Positions 35,322 through 47,100 of a stretch of DNA of 64,000 bases are shown in pieces. Position numbers and translations under genes: made by a program. The stretch lies in assembly GCF_017356015.1 (NCBI RefSeq), contig NZ_JAFIQV010000014.1, positions 1-64,000 of the forward strand. The letters run 5' to 3'. Position 1 is the first letter of the stretch, and each line of letters opens with the position of its first letter. The notes below the pieces were generated by a model. That model saw only the letters and a list, made by a program, of their open reading frames with translations. It made no database searches and had not been told where the DNA came from. The DNA comes from Azospirillum sp. SYSU D00513. Lineage in GTDB: Bacteria > Pseudomonadota > Alphaproteobacteria > Azospirillales > Azospirillaceae.

Positions 35322-36587
35322 ATGACCACCGATCCGAATACCCTTCTCAACGACATGTTCCGCGCCGCGGTGACGTCCGCGCTGCCGGCGGCCTGCGTGC
35401 CGGCGCATTTGCCGGAACCGCCGAAGGGCCGCACGGTCGTGGTCGGCGCCGGCAAGGCGGCCGCGAGCATGGCCAAGGCGGTGGAGGACCATTGGAAGGG
35501 GCCGCTGTCAGGGCTGGTGGTGACGCGCTACGGCCACAACGTTCCCTGCGAGCGGATCGAGGTCGTGGAGGCGAGCCACCCCGTGCCCGACGCGGCGGGG
35601 GAGGAAGCGGCGCGGCGGATCCTGGAACTGGTCGGAACGCTCGGGTCCGACGACCTGTTGCTCTGCCTCATCTCGGGCGGCGGGTCGGCGCTGATGGCGC
35701 TGCCGGCAGCCGGCCTGACCATGGCCGACAAGCAGGCCGTCAACAAGGCGCTGCTGAAGTCCGGCGCTTCGATCACGGAAATGAACTGCGTGCGCAAGCA
35801 CCTCTCCGCGATCAAGGGCGGCCGGCTCGCCGTGGCGACGAAGGCGCGGGTCGTGTCGCTGGTGATCTCCGACGTGCCGGGCGACGATCCTTCCGTCATC
35901 GCCTCCGGCCCGACCGTGCCCGACCCGACGAGCTTCGCGGACGCGCTGGCCATCATCGACAAGTACGGGATCGAGGCGCCGGAGTCCGTCATGCGCCACC
36001 TGACCGAGGGACGCGACGAGACGCCGAAGCCGGGCGACCCGCGCCTCTCCGACGCGCGCATGGTGATGATCGCCACGCCGCAGATGGCGCTGGAGGCCGC
36101 CGCCGAGGTGGCGCGCAAGGCCGGCTACGAGCCGGTGATACTCGGCAACGCGCTGGAGGGCGAGTCGCGCGAGGTGGCCATGGTCCATGCCGGCATCGCC
36201 CGGCAGGTGGTCGAACACAACCAGCCGGGCCGGGCGCCTTGCGTCCTGCTGTCCGGCGGCGAGACGACGGTCACCGTGCGCGGCAAGGGACGCGGCGGGC
36301 GCAACGCCGAATTCCTGCTGGCCCTGACGGTGGCGCTGGACGGGCTGCCGCGCGTGCACGCGCTGGCCGCCGACACCGACGGCATCGACGGGACGGAGGA
36401 CAATGCCGGCTGCATCACCGGCCCCGACACGCTGGCCCGCGCCGCGGCGGCGGGCATCGACGCCAAGGCCTGCCTGCGGAACAACGACGGCTACAGCTTC
36501 TTCGCCGGGGTCGGCGGGTTGGTGACCACCGGCCCGACCCTGACCAACGTCAACGACTTCCGCGCGCTGCTGATCGAAGCACCCTGA
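35322..36587 (+). CDS. Glycerate kinase (MOFRL family, glycerate 2-kinase)
   Basis: This 421-residue protein has the DUF4147/MOFRL architecture: VVVGAGKAAASMAKAVEDHW and LISGGGSALMALPAAGLT in the N-terminal domain, and the MOFRL signature GGETTVTVRGKGRGGRNAEF near residue 310. It phosphorylates D-glycerate to 2-phosphoglycerate and is often annotated as TtuD or hydroxypyruvate reductase, linking glyoxylate, tartrate or serine-cycle carbon to glycolysis. GGGGAACGCACG precedes the ATG. It is monocistronic, closed by the hairpin at 36633. Confidence 0.92.
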   Translation: MTTDPNTLLNDMFRAAVTSALPAACVPAHLPEPPKGRTVVVGAGKAAASMAKAVEDHWKGPLSGLVVTRYGHNVPCERIEVVEASHPVPDAAGEEAARRILELVGTLGSDDLLLCLISGGGSALMALPAAGLTMADKQAVNKALLKSGASITEMNCVRKHLSAIKGGRLAVATKARVVSLVISDVPGDDPSVIASGPTVPDPTSFADALAIIDKYGIEAPESVMRHLTEGRDETPKPGDPRLSDARMVMIATPQMALEAAAEVARKAGYEPVILGNALEGESREVAMVHAGIARQVVEHNQPGRAPCVLLSGGETTVTVRGKGRGGRNAEFLLALTVALDGLPRVHALAADTDGIDGTEDNAGCITGPDTLARAAAAGIDAKACLRNNDGYSFFAGVGGLVTTGPTLTNVNDFRALLIEAP

Positions 36588-36632
36588 CGTTCCCCGTCGC
36601 GACCCCAGTCTGTTCGCCTTCCAATCTCCCCG

Positions 36633-36670
36633 CGCCCCCGTTTCCGCGAAAGCCGAAACGGGGGCGTTTT
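36633..36670 (+). terminator. Rho-independent terminator after the glycerate kinase gene
   Basis: A perfect 12-bp stem (CGCCCCCGTTTC / GAAACGGGGGCG) is followed by TTTTCCTTT, 46 bases after the stop codon. Confidence 0.85.
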
Positions 36671-36965
36671 CCTTTCCCTCGAAGTCAGGCGCGGAAGGCG
36701 CCGACGCCCACAGCGTGGTGCAGGAAGCGGCCGGTGCGGCGTTCCGGAGTGATCGCCGGCGGCAGAGCAGACGCCGGAGAATGCTCCCCAACAGCGCGGC
36801 TTTCCCATTCAGGCAATTCGAAGAAATGATTGTTTGCGTCACGGAAAGTGTAGCCGTAGTCTTTTGAGAGCTATGCGTTTCTGCTCTGTTGCATTGCAAA
36901 ATGTGCGGATTTGGCATTGGGTGTACCAGCCTATATTCGTCTCCATAAGAACAAGGAGACCTGCT
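36671..36965. other. Intergenic region with cryptic minus-strand reading frame and DUF1127 promoter
   Basis: No standard gene was identified. On the minus strand a stop-to-stop frame (36685-36870) reads like natural protein: YGYTFRDANNHFFELPEWES, ending HHAVGVGAFRA. It has no ATG or GTG start and may be a remnant. On the plus strand the AT-richer part near 36840-36960 probably carries the promoter of the following small gene. Confidence 0.35.
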
Positions 36966-37187
36966 GTGACCTACTCGACCGTTTCCCAGTTCGGCACCGA
37001 GCGTGGCCCGTCCCGTTTCTTCAAGGCTGTCCGCGAGTTCGTCAGCGCTTGGGCCGAGGCGTCCGCCGCTTACACGCTCTACCGCGAGCTGTCGCCGAAG
37101 AGCCCGTCCACGCTGGCGGCCAAGGGCCTGCGCCGCGAGGACGTCGCCCGTTACGCCATGGACCTGCCGAAGCTGCCTCGCGCCTGA
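36966..37187 (+). CDS. Small DUF1127-like protein
   Basis: This 73-residue basic protein ends with a segment resembling the alphaproteobacterial DUF1127 motif (YRELSPKSPSTLAAKGLRREDVARYAMDL). The GTG at 36966 is preceded by AAGGAG with seven-base spacing, a strong start. DUF1127 proteins include small Arg-rich RNA-associated regulators in alphaproteobacteria; the match here is at the level of pattern only. It is monocistronic and ends before a strong terminator. Confidence 0.68.
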   Translation: MTYSTVSQFGTERGPSRFFKAVREFVSAWAEASAAYTLYRELSPKSPSTLAAKGLRREDVARYAMDLPKLPRA

Positions 37188-37261
37188 TGGAGCGCCAGGC
37201 ACTCCTGGTCCCAAAGGGCCAGGCGGTGCCGATGGCGGCAAGGCGTATCGGCGCATCCACG

Positions 37262-37296
37262 AAAAAGGACCGCAACGGCGTTGCGGTCCTTTTTTT
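37262..37296. terminator. Bidirectional rho-independent terminator
   Basis: AAAAAGGACCGCAAC pairs with GTTGCGGTCCTTTTT around a short loop, with A-runs and T-runs on both sides. It can serve both the DUF1127-like gene (plus) and the extensin-family gene (minus), which converge here. Confidence 0.9.
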
Positions 37297-37305
37297 GCGC
37301 GTCCT

Positions 37306-38004
37306 TCAGCGGCAGCTTCCGAAGGGACCCATGTCCAGGTGGAAATGGTCTCTGTGGGCTTGGTTGTAGTCCGGACCGAGAACGACATCGAAGAAGCGGC
37401 AGGCCCCCTGCTGTACGTCGCGCAGGAAGGCCCGCTTGGCCGGTGAGCCGCCGTTCCAGTCCACGGCGACGGAGATCCGGGTTCCGTCTTCGAGAATGAA
37501 GGCAGCGACGTCCAGGGCGTTGGCCGTGGCGTGCTCGCTGCGCCGGGCGGAGGCTCGGTTGTAGATGTTCCGGCATGCATAGCTGCCGAGATGGACGACG
37601 CGGGTGACCGGCTTGCGGAAATGCGCGCGGGCGGCCGGTTGCAGGGCGTGGCGCTCGAACAGCGACCAGGCCGCACTCACCGCGCAGGTGGCGGTGAAGG
37701 CGCTGCTGAACTCCAGCCCTTCCGAACGGCTCACCCGCACCGTGCCCTCCAATGGGCAGCCCCTGTCCGATGGGCGGTCGGGCAGGGGCGTGAAGCGCAG
37801 CCCGGACCTGCCGAGCGCGGCAAGGCACCGCGGCAGGTCGCCCTCCAGCCGTGACAGCTTGAACCCCGTCAGCAGGTTGGGCTCTGCCCGAATGTCCAGC
37901 GGCGCCCACGGGTCGAAGTCAGGGGGCAGTGCGAGGCGACCGGTCAGGAGCAGCGCGCCGGCCGCCAGGAGGGCGGCCAGCACCAGGACCATGAACCAAC
38001 GCAT
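37306..38004 (-). CDS. Extensin-family protein (peptidase M15-like fold), membrane-anchored or exported
   Basis: This 232-residue protein has an N-terminal hydrophobic segment (MVLVLAALLAAGALLLTG), so it is exported or anchored. The C-terminal half matches the extensin-like family: CRNIYNRASARRSEHATANALDVAAF and AHRDHFHLDMGPFGSCR, which resemble the zinc-ligand pattern (HxxxxxxxD... HFH) of M15 D,D-peptidases. A role in peptidoglycan trimming is possible. Conserved cysteines (CRN, GACRFF, GSCR) may form disulphides. It is convergent with the DUF1127-like gene. Confidence 0.82.
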   Translation of the reverse strand: MRWFMVLVLAALLAAGALLLTGRLALPPDFDPWAPLDIRAEPNLLTGFKLSRLEGDLPRCLAALGRSGLRFTPLPDRPSDRGCPLEGTVRVSRSEGLEFSSAFTATCAVSAAWSLFERHALQPAARAHFRKPVTRVVHLGSYACRNIYNRASARRSEHATANALDVAAFILEDGTRISVAVDWNGGSPAKRAFLRDVQQGACRFFDVVLGPDYNQAHRDHFHLDMGPFGSCR

Positions 38005-38138
38005 TCGCCGCCCCTGCCGTCACGCGCCACCCGGCCCTTCCATATGGAGGCCGGGGACGGGTGCCGCCACGCCTCCGGTCGGGTAGGGGGCGCCCGCACC
38101 CGCACCTGGAACCTGCCAAGGGCTGCTGCTTTGCAGGG

Positions 38139-41100
38139 TCAACCGACCAGCATGTCCTCCAGGCTGCGCAGCAGCGCCGCGATCTCCGCCGCAACGCCCG
38201 AGCCGGCGGCACCACTGAGTTGCTGGCTGAAAGCCGGCTTGCCGACCGGCGCCGCGGGTTCCGCCGCGTCGGCCCGGCGGCCATTCGCTTCGGTCCCGCC
38301 GGCAGGGGCATCCTGGGCGTCCGCGCCGTTCGGCTCCCCTGCCGGCTCGCCCGCCGGCTGAGCGGCGCCGTCCGCGGGGGCATTGGCAGGGGCGCTGGCC
38401 GGTGCCGCGTCGCCGGCCGCCGGGGCGGAACCCTGACCCTGCGCCGGTGCGTTCGGCTCGGCCGGAGCGCCATCCGTCTCCCCGGCGTTCTCGCCGACGC
38501 TGATACGGAACTCGGTCACCGCCTCGGCACCCTGGCTGTCGCGCGCGATCACCTTGATGTTGACCGGCTGGTTCAGGTCGGCTGGAGGGCTGCCCGTGAA
38601 GGTGCCGGAGGAGGCATCGAACTTCAGCCAAACCGGCAACGGCGAGCCGTCGGCCTGCGTCGCTTCCAGCGTGACGCTGGCCTGCGGATCGGTGCTCTGG
38701 AAGGTGCCGGCGGGCACGGCGAAATTGCTCGGCTGGCCGGCGCTGATCACGCGGTCGCCCACGGTCCCGACGACCAGGAGGCTAGGGCCGCTGCCAGCCG
38801 CGTTGGTCGCCAGCACCACGGGAGGCGGAAGGCTGTTGATGGTGGACGAACCGTTGCCGGCCAGCGGCGTGTTCGGACCTGGGTCGGAAGTGGCCACGGC
38901 CGGTGTACTGGCAACAGAAAGCGGGGCCGCCGGCGTGTTCGCCGGGGCCGGGGTGGATGTTTGGACCGGCGTAACCACGGTTTGCGTGGCTGTGGGCGCA
39001 GCCGGTGCTGTGGGCGCAGCCGGTGCGGTCGGCACCATGGTTGTCACGGTCGTCAGCACCGACGCCCCTGGAATGGTGGGCGCGGCCGGTGCGCCGGTGC
39101 CTGTCTGCACCGTCGACAGAACCGCAGGTGTGGCGGGCGCGACAGGAGGAGCGGGAGGCGCGGGGGGCGAAACGGACGCTGTCGGCGGAATCGGTGGCGA
39201 AGCGACCGGCGGTGCCACCGGATCCGGAGAGGGCGGTGCGACCGGCGGCGATACGACTGGCGGCGGCGATACTGGAGGCGACACCGGATCCGGAGTCGGC
39301 GGCGCGACCGGTGGCGAAACGACCGGCGGCGGCGATACTGGAGGCGACACCGGATCCGGTGTCGGCGGTGCGACCGGCGGCGAAACGACCGGTGGCGGCG
39401 ATACTGGAGGCGACACCGGATCCGGAGTCGGTGGTGTGACCGGCGGCGATACAACCGGCGGCGATACGACCGGAGGAGACACGATCGGGGGCGGCGGCGG
39501 CGGCGGGGGCGGCGGAGGCGGTGCGGGAGTGTCGTTGGTCACCGGCTGGTTCACCAAACTGACCGCGTCGTTCCCCGCCGCGTCCTGGACGGCTTGGGAG
39601 TCGTCGATGGCGGACGGATCGGTGTAGCTGACCGTGATCGCCTGCCCATGCGATGCCGCAGTGCCCAGGGTCAGGGTGACCGTCCTGTTCGCAGCGTTCA
39701 CCGCGACGTTGGTGACGGTAACGGGCTGGCCTGCAACCGTCACGGCGAACGCCGTTCCTGCCGGAGCGCCCGTAGCATCGAGGGTGCTGGCTTCGGTATA
39801 GGTCAGGACCAGCGTGTTTCCGTTGACGACGGCCGAGGCGATAACCGGCGCAACAGTGTCGTATTGGTACGTGAAGGTCGTCGCGTTGGACGCATTGCCT
39901 GCGGCGTCGACCTGCCGCACCTGCACCGTGTTGGAGCCCTGGGTCGGAACCGGAGCCGTCGTGGACCAGCTGGTGCCGTCGGTGCTGTATTCGACGGTGG
40001 CGTTCGCCTCTACGCCAGTAAGGCTGAGAGTGGCGTTGTTCGTGATCTTGTCGGTGGCTATCGTGCCGCTGTCGGTCAGCAGCCCGACACCCGGTGCCGT
40101 TGGTGCCGTGGCGTCGATTTTCAGTTCGCTTGACGTGACGTCGGAGTTGGCATTGCCAGCGGCATCGGTGACCTTGGCCTCGACACTGTAGCTCTGTCCG
40201 TCGACGAAGGTCCCGAGCGAGCCGGAGGTCGGCACGGCGGTGGAAAGGTCCAGCGTCCAGTTGCCGTTGCTGGGCACCACCGTATAGGTCGCGCCGTGCA
40301 CGGTGACTGTCAGCGTCTCGCCGTCATTGACCGTGGCCGTGCCGGTGAGCGTCGGCGTCGTGCTGTTGGTGGTCTTCGTTGCGACCGTTGGAACCGCAGG
40401 CGCCGTGGTGTCGATCTTCAGTTCGCTTGCGGTGACGTCGGAACTGGCGTTGCCAGCGGCATCGGTGACCTTGGCCTCGACGCCGTAGGTCTGCCCGTCG
40501 ACGAAGGTCCCCAGCGTGCCGGAGGCCGGCACGGCGGTGGAGAGGTCCAGCGTCCAAGTGCCGTTTGTGGGCACCACCGTATAGGTCGCGCCATTGATGG
40601 TAACCGTCAGCGTCTCACCATCGCTGACCGATGCCGTACCGCTGAGCGTGGGCGTCGTGCTGCTGGTGGTCGTCGCGGTGACCGTCGGCGCAGCCGGCTT
40701 GGTGTTGTCGAGCGTGTAATCCTGGTCGGCTCCGGTTGCGGTCCGGTCGGTCAGGGCGTTGCCGGCGGCGTCCGCGATGCTCGCGTTGGCCGCGAGGTCC
40801 AGGTTCAGCGTGCCGTTCGCGTCGGCGATGCCGCCAACCGTGACGTCGTAGACGCCGTCGCTGATTTTCGTCACGCCCGTGACGCTGGCCCCGGTGGCGG
40901 CCGTGCCGGACAGGGCGAAGTCCGCGGCATCGACGCTGGCGACTGCCTCGCTGAAGGTGACCCGGAAGGTCACGGCATCCGCGCTGGTGAACTCTGCCGC
41001 GGGCGTCTGGCGGACGCTGCTCGTCAGCCTGGGCGCCGTGGTGTCGATCTTCAGTTCGCTTGCGGTGACGTCCGAGCTGGCGTTGCCGGCGGCGTCGGTG

Positions 41101-44100
41101 ACCCTGGCCTCGACGCTGTAGGTCTGCCCGTCGACGAAGGTCCCCAGCGTGCCGGAGGTCGGCACGGCGGTGGAGAGGTCGAGCGTCCAGTTGCCGTTGC
41201 TGGGCACCACCGTATAGGTCGCGCCATTGATGGTAACCGTCAGCGTCTCACCATCGCTGACCGATGCCGTACCGCTGAGCGTGGGCGTCGTGCTGTTTGT
41301 GGTCGTCGCGGTGACCGTCGGCGCAGCCGGCTTGGTGTTGTCGAGCGTGTAGTCCTGGTCGGCCCCGGTGGCGGTCCGGTCGGTCAAGGCGTTCCCGGCG
41401 GCGTCCGCGATGCTCGCGTTGGCCGCGAGGTCCAGGTTCAGCGTGCCATTCGCGTCGGCGATGCCGCCAACCGTGACGTCGTAGACGCCTTCGCTGATTT
41501 TCGTCACGCCCGTGACGCTGGCCCCGGTGGCGGCCGTGCCGGACAGGGCGAAGTCCGCGGCATCGACGCTGGCGACCGCCTCGCTGAAGGTGACCCGGAA
41601 GGTCACGGCGTCCGCGCTGGTGAACTCTGCCGAGGGCGTCTGGCGGACGCTGCTCGTCAGCCTGGGTGCCGTGGTGTCGATCTTCAGTTCGCCTGCGGTG
41701 ACGTCCGAGCTGGCATTGCCGGCGGCGTCGGTGACCTTGGCTTCGACACTGTAGGTCTGTCCGTTGAAGAGAGGTTCCAGCGTGCCGGAGGTTGGCATGG
41801 CGGTGGAGAGGTCGAGCGTCCAGTTGCCGTTGCTGGGCACCACCGTATAGATCGCGCCGTTAACGGCGACCGTCAGCGTCTCGCCGTCACCAACCGTGGC
41901 CGTACCGCTGAGCGTGGGCGTCGGGCTGTTGGTGGTCGTCGCGGTGACCGTCGGCGCAGCCGGCTTGGTGTTGTCGAGCGTGTAGTCCTGGTCGGCTCCG
42001 GTGGCGGTCCGGTTGGTCAGGGCATTCCCGGCGGCGTCCGCGATGCTCGCGTTGGCCGCGAGGTCCAGGTTCAGCGTGCCGTTCGCGTCGGCGATGCCGC
42101 CAACCGTGACGTCGTAGACGCCGTCGCTGACCTTCGTCACGCCCGTGATGCTGGCCCCGGTGGCGGCCGTGCCGGACAGGGCGAAGTCCGCGGCATCGAC
42201 GCTGGCGACCGCCTCGCTGAAGGTGACCCGGAAGGTCACGGCATCCGCGCTGGTGAACTCTGCCGCGGGCGTCTGGCGGACGCTGCTCGTCAGCCTGGGC
42301 GCCGTGGTGTCGATCTTCAGTTCGCTTGCGGTGACGTCCGAGCTGGCGTTGCCGGCGGCGTCGGTGACCCTGGCCTCGACGCTGTAGGTCTGCCCGTCGA
42401 CGAAGGTCCCCAGCGTGCCGGAGGTCGGCACGGCGGTGGAGAGGTCGAGCGTCCAGTTGCCGTTGCTGGGCACCACCGTATAGGTCGCGCCATTGATGGT
42501 AACCGTCAGCGTCTCACCATCGCTGACCGATGCCGTACCGCTGAGCGTGGGCGTCGTGCTGTTTGTGGTCGTCGCGGTGACCGTCGGCGCAGCCGGCTTG
42601 GTGTTGTCGAGCGTGTAGTCCTGGTCGGCCCCGGTTGCGGTCCGGTCGGTCAGGGCGTTGCCGGCGGCGTCCGCGATGCTCGCGTTGGCCGCGAGGTCCA
42701 GGTTCAGCGTGCCATTCGCGTCGGCGATGCCGCCAACCGTGACGTCGTAGACGCCTTCGCTGATTTTCGTCACGCCCGTGACGCTGGCCCCGGTGGCGGC
42801 CGTGCCGGACAGGGCGAAGTCCGCGGCATCGACGCTGGCGACCGCCTCGCTGAAGGTGACCCGGAAGGTCACGGCGTCCGCGCTGGTGAACTCTGCCGAG
42901 GGCGTCTGGCGGACGCTGCTCGTCAGCCTGGGCGCCGTGGTGTCGATCTTCAGTTCGCTTGCCGTGACGTCCGAGCTGGCATTGCCGGCGGCATCGGTAA
43001 CCTTGGCCTCGACACTGTAGGTCTGCCCGTCGACAAAGGTCCCGAGCGAGCCGGAGGTTGGCACCGCGCTGGAGAGGTCCAGCGTCCAAGTGCCGTTTGT
43101 GGGCACCACGGTGTAGGTCGCGCCGTTGATGGTAACCGTCAGCGTCTCACCATCGCTGACCGTAGCCGTGCCGGTGAGCGTCGGGCTCGTGCTGTTGGCG
43201 ATCTTCGTTGCGACCGTTGGGACCGCAGGCGCCGTGGTGTCGATCTTCAGTTCGCCCGTCGTGACGTCCGAGCTGGCATTGCCGGCGGCGTCGGTAACCT
43301 TGGCCTCGACACTGTAGGTCTGCCCGTCGACAAAGGTCCCCAGCGAGCCGGAGGTCGGCACGGCGCTGGAGAGGTTCAGCGTCCAGTTGCCGTTGCTGGG
43401 CACCACCGTATAGGTCGCGCCGTTAACGGCGACCGTCAGCGTCTCACCATCGCTGACCGATGCCGTACCGCTGAGCGTGGGCGTCGTGCTGTTTGTGGTC
43501 GTCGCGGTGACCGTCGGCGCAGCCGGCTTGGTGTTGTCGAGCGTGTAGTCCTGGTCGGCTCCGGTTGCGGTCCGGTCGGTCAGGGCATTCCCGGCGGCGT
43601 CCGCGATGCTCGCGTTGGCCGCGAGGTCCAGGTTCAGCGTTCCGTTCGCGTCGGCGATGCCGCCAACCGTGACGTCGTAGACGCCGTCGCTGACCTTCGT
43701 CACGCCCGTGACGCTGGCCCCGGTGGCGGCCGTGCCGGACAGGGCGAAGTCTGCGGCATCGACGCTGGCGACCGCCTCGCTGAAGGTGACCCGGAAGGTC
43801 ACGGCGTCCGCGCTGGTGAACTCTGCCGCGGGCGTCTGGCGGACGCTGCTCGTCAGCCTGGGCGCCGTGGTGTCGATCTTCAGTTCGCTTGCGGTGACGT
43901 CCGAGCTGGCGTTGCCGGCGGCGTCGGTAACCTTGGCCTCGACGCTGTAGGTCTGCCCGTCGACGAAGGTCCCCAGCGTACCGGAGGTCGGCACGGCGGT
44001 GGAGAGGTCCAGCGTCCAGTTGCCGTTGCTGGGCACCACCGTATAGGTCGCCCCATGGACGGTCACCACCAGCGTTTCGCCCTGCACCACGTTCGCCGTG

Positions 44101-47100
44101 CCGGTGAGCGTCGGCTTAGTGTTCTTGGTCGTAAGGCTGTCGACGGTCGGGATCGCCGGGGCGGTGGTGTCGACCACCAACTCCCCTTCGGTCGGGTCCG
44201 AAGACACGGTCGCTCCACCGCTCGATTTGACCGTGGCGGTCACGGAATAGGTGCCATCCGACAGGGCGTCACCGTTGGGGATGGTCAGCGACCAGTTCGC
44301 GTTGTCGAAGGAGAGACCATCCGCCGCCGTGTAGGTCTTCGTGAAAGTGCCGTTGGTGACCGTGACCGCCAATGTCTGGCCCGAATCAAGGGTAGCGCGA
44401 CCTGTAATGGTGGGTGTCGTATCACGGGTGGTCTGGGCGATCACGGACGGGGGTAGATTGTAGGTAATGGGGTTGGCGCCGAGCGAAAAATCCAGGTCGC
44501 CGTCATGCTCGAAGCCGCGATTGGTCTGAGCGGCGCCGTAGGTCAGTTCGAACGAGGAAACATTGACCCATTTGAGCTGAACGGTGTTGCTCGGCAGTGC
44601 GGTTGAGTCGTTGGACGTTCCAGAGAACGTAACTTTTTCATTGGTCTTGTTGATCGTCAAAGACGTTGGCGATGCAACCGAATAGCTGCTGATTTGACCT
44701 AAAACAGCCGTCACGTATTCATTGGGGCCGTTTCCGTCAAGATCCTTGATGTTGAATGTGACGTTGCCGGTTACCGGAATGTCTGTTCCGGCCTTGAACA
44801 ATTCCCAGCGGATAGTGAAGCTGCCGGCGCCGTCCGTGAGAACCTTCGGGTCATCGTTTACCGTGCCGAATTTGGGAGGCTTTCCAGTGGTGTTGGAACC
44901 TTCGACCAGAGTTGCGCGCAAATCGATCTTCGAACCATCGGGCAGGGTGGCGACGTTTTCCCAAAGTGCCGAAGTGCCTGACACTTCGTTATTCGAGCCG
45001 TGTGGTGCAGTCGGTTTCGTGCGCAGCTCCGCCAGCGTGTCGGACGAAGCCCCGATCCTCGGGCCGGTTGCGGTGGAGGCGCTGATCGTGAACGCACTGC
45101 TGGTGGTGTTGGTGACATCGGTCACGGCCAGAGTCGCGGCGTCATTGCCGGCTGCGTCCTGGATGGCGTTCGGGTCATTGCCAGTGCTCGGGTCGGTGTA
45201 GGTCACCGTCACCGTTTGGCCGCCGGTCACCGGTGATGCCAAGGTCAACGTGACCTTCTTGTTATCGGCGTCCACCGCGATGCTGCTGACCGTTATGGTC
45301 GTGCCGCCGGCCTTGACGACGAAGGCTCCGGCAGCCGGCGGATGCGCCGCATCCAAGGTCGTTGCTTCGGTGTAGGTCATCACCAGCGAGGTGCCGTTCA
45401 CGGTCGCCGACGCGAACACAGGCGGTGTGGTGTCGGGCGTGCTGTTGATGACGCTGGTGGCCGCCAGGGTCGCGGCGTCGTTGCCGGCGCTGTCCTGGAT
45501 GGCGTTCGTGTCGTTTGCGGCGCTTGGGTCGGTGTAGGCGACCGTCACCGCCTGGCCGTTCGCAACCGCCGATGCCAGCGTCAGCGTGACGGTCTTGTTG
45601 GCGGCGTTGACCGCGACACTGCTCACTGCGACGGCCGAGCCGCCCGCCATGACCGTGAAGGCGCCTGCGGCCGGCGGATGCGCTGCATCCAGGATAGTTG
45701 CTTCGGTGTAGGTCATCACCAGCGAAGTGCCATTCACGGTCGCCGACACGAACACAGGCGGCGTGGTGTCGGGCGTGCTGTTGGTGACGCTGGTGGCCGC
45801 CAGGGTCGCGGCGTCGTTGCCGGTCGCGTCTTGGATGGCGTTCGCGTCGTTCCCGGCGCTCGGGTCGGTATAGGCCACCGTCACCTGCTGCCCGTGCGTG
45901 ACGGGGCTGGCGAGCGTGAGCGTGACGGTTTTGCTGGCGGCGTCGACCGAGACGCCGTTCACTGTAACCGCCGTTCCGCCGGCCATGACCGTGAAGGCGC
46001 CAGCGGCCGGCGGCCGCGTGGCATCCAGGGTGGTCGCTTCGGTGTAGGACATCACCAGCGACGTACCGCTTACGGTCGCCGAGGCGAAGACGGGCGGGGT
46101 CGTGTCAGTCGGGGATTCGCCGCCCAGCTGGGCGAAGGTGGTCGTCGCCGGGCTGAGGACCGACCAGGACGTGCTGTCGCTACCGCCGTATACGTCCTTG
46201 TTGATGGTATTGACCTGCGTCGATGACGTCAGCGCGAAGCGAAGCTGCGACGTTCGGTCGATGAACTGGAAGTCATCGGAACCTGGGTCACCGCCTGAAT
46301 TCGTCGCCGGACGCCCGGAGATGTCGACCGAACTCAGTTTGCTCTTGATCGCGCTGATCGAGACGATGACGTCGATGTACTTCGACGAGCCGATCGTGAC
46401 CGCGCTGACCGAGGCATTGGCTCCGGCCAGGGTGGTGATGCCGGTACCGCTGCTGAGAGCGACCGAACCGTCGAACGCGTGGTCCGAGAGCGCACTGGCT
46501 CCGATCACGAAGGTGGTCGAACTTGGGCTGTTGTTGTCGGTAGCCAAAGCGGATGCGGCTTTGGTCACGCCCGTGATATAGACGCCTTTGTTGCCGTTGC
46601 TCGTCAGGTTGGTATCGACGACGATGGCGAAATCCATTTTGCCGTCCGGACCTGCGGCGCCCGTGGGATTGTTGATCGCGTCGATGTCGATCTGAAGATA
46701 TGAATTGAAAGCCGAATTTACCGCGACGCGCAGAGCGATATAACCATCACCATTGATGATGTTGCCATTAGCGTCGGTATCATAAACATAGGATGCGTAC
46801 ATTCCGACCGTACCGTAAAGGTCGGAAGTGTTCTGAATGGAGCTCTCGCCGGTGGCGTCGGGGGTGGCCAGAGCAAGATTGAGTTTCGTGTTGTCGGTGG
46901 TGATCCGCCCTCCGGACACGATGACGGTCCCGTCCACGTCCTTCAGCGTTCCCGAGGAAGCGGAAAGCACCGCGCCATAAGCTGGGACGGACAATTCGGA
47001 CGCTTCGATGACGCCAGTGCGGGATTCGAGAGTCCAGTCCGCTCCGAACTCGGCGTTTCCCGTGAGATCATCGGACGCGGCGATGTCCGCGCCCGTCATC

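Noticed and set aside
39217..39480. Regular 66-bp repeats considered as a CRISPR array
   Set aside because: There are no unique spacers, units are contiguous and in frame with a Pro-rich coding region, and no cas genes are present.
40296..44456. A 1386-codon open frame on the plus strand opposite the Ig array, plus repeated 80-codon frames every 633 bases
   Set aside because: They mirror the repetitive minus-strand gene; the composition is low-complexity Arg/Gly/Val, there is no ribosome-binding site or domain, and the minus-strand frame gives recognisable Ig modules.
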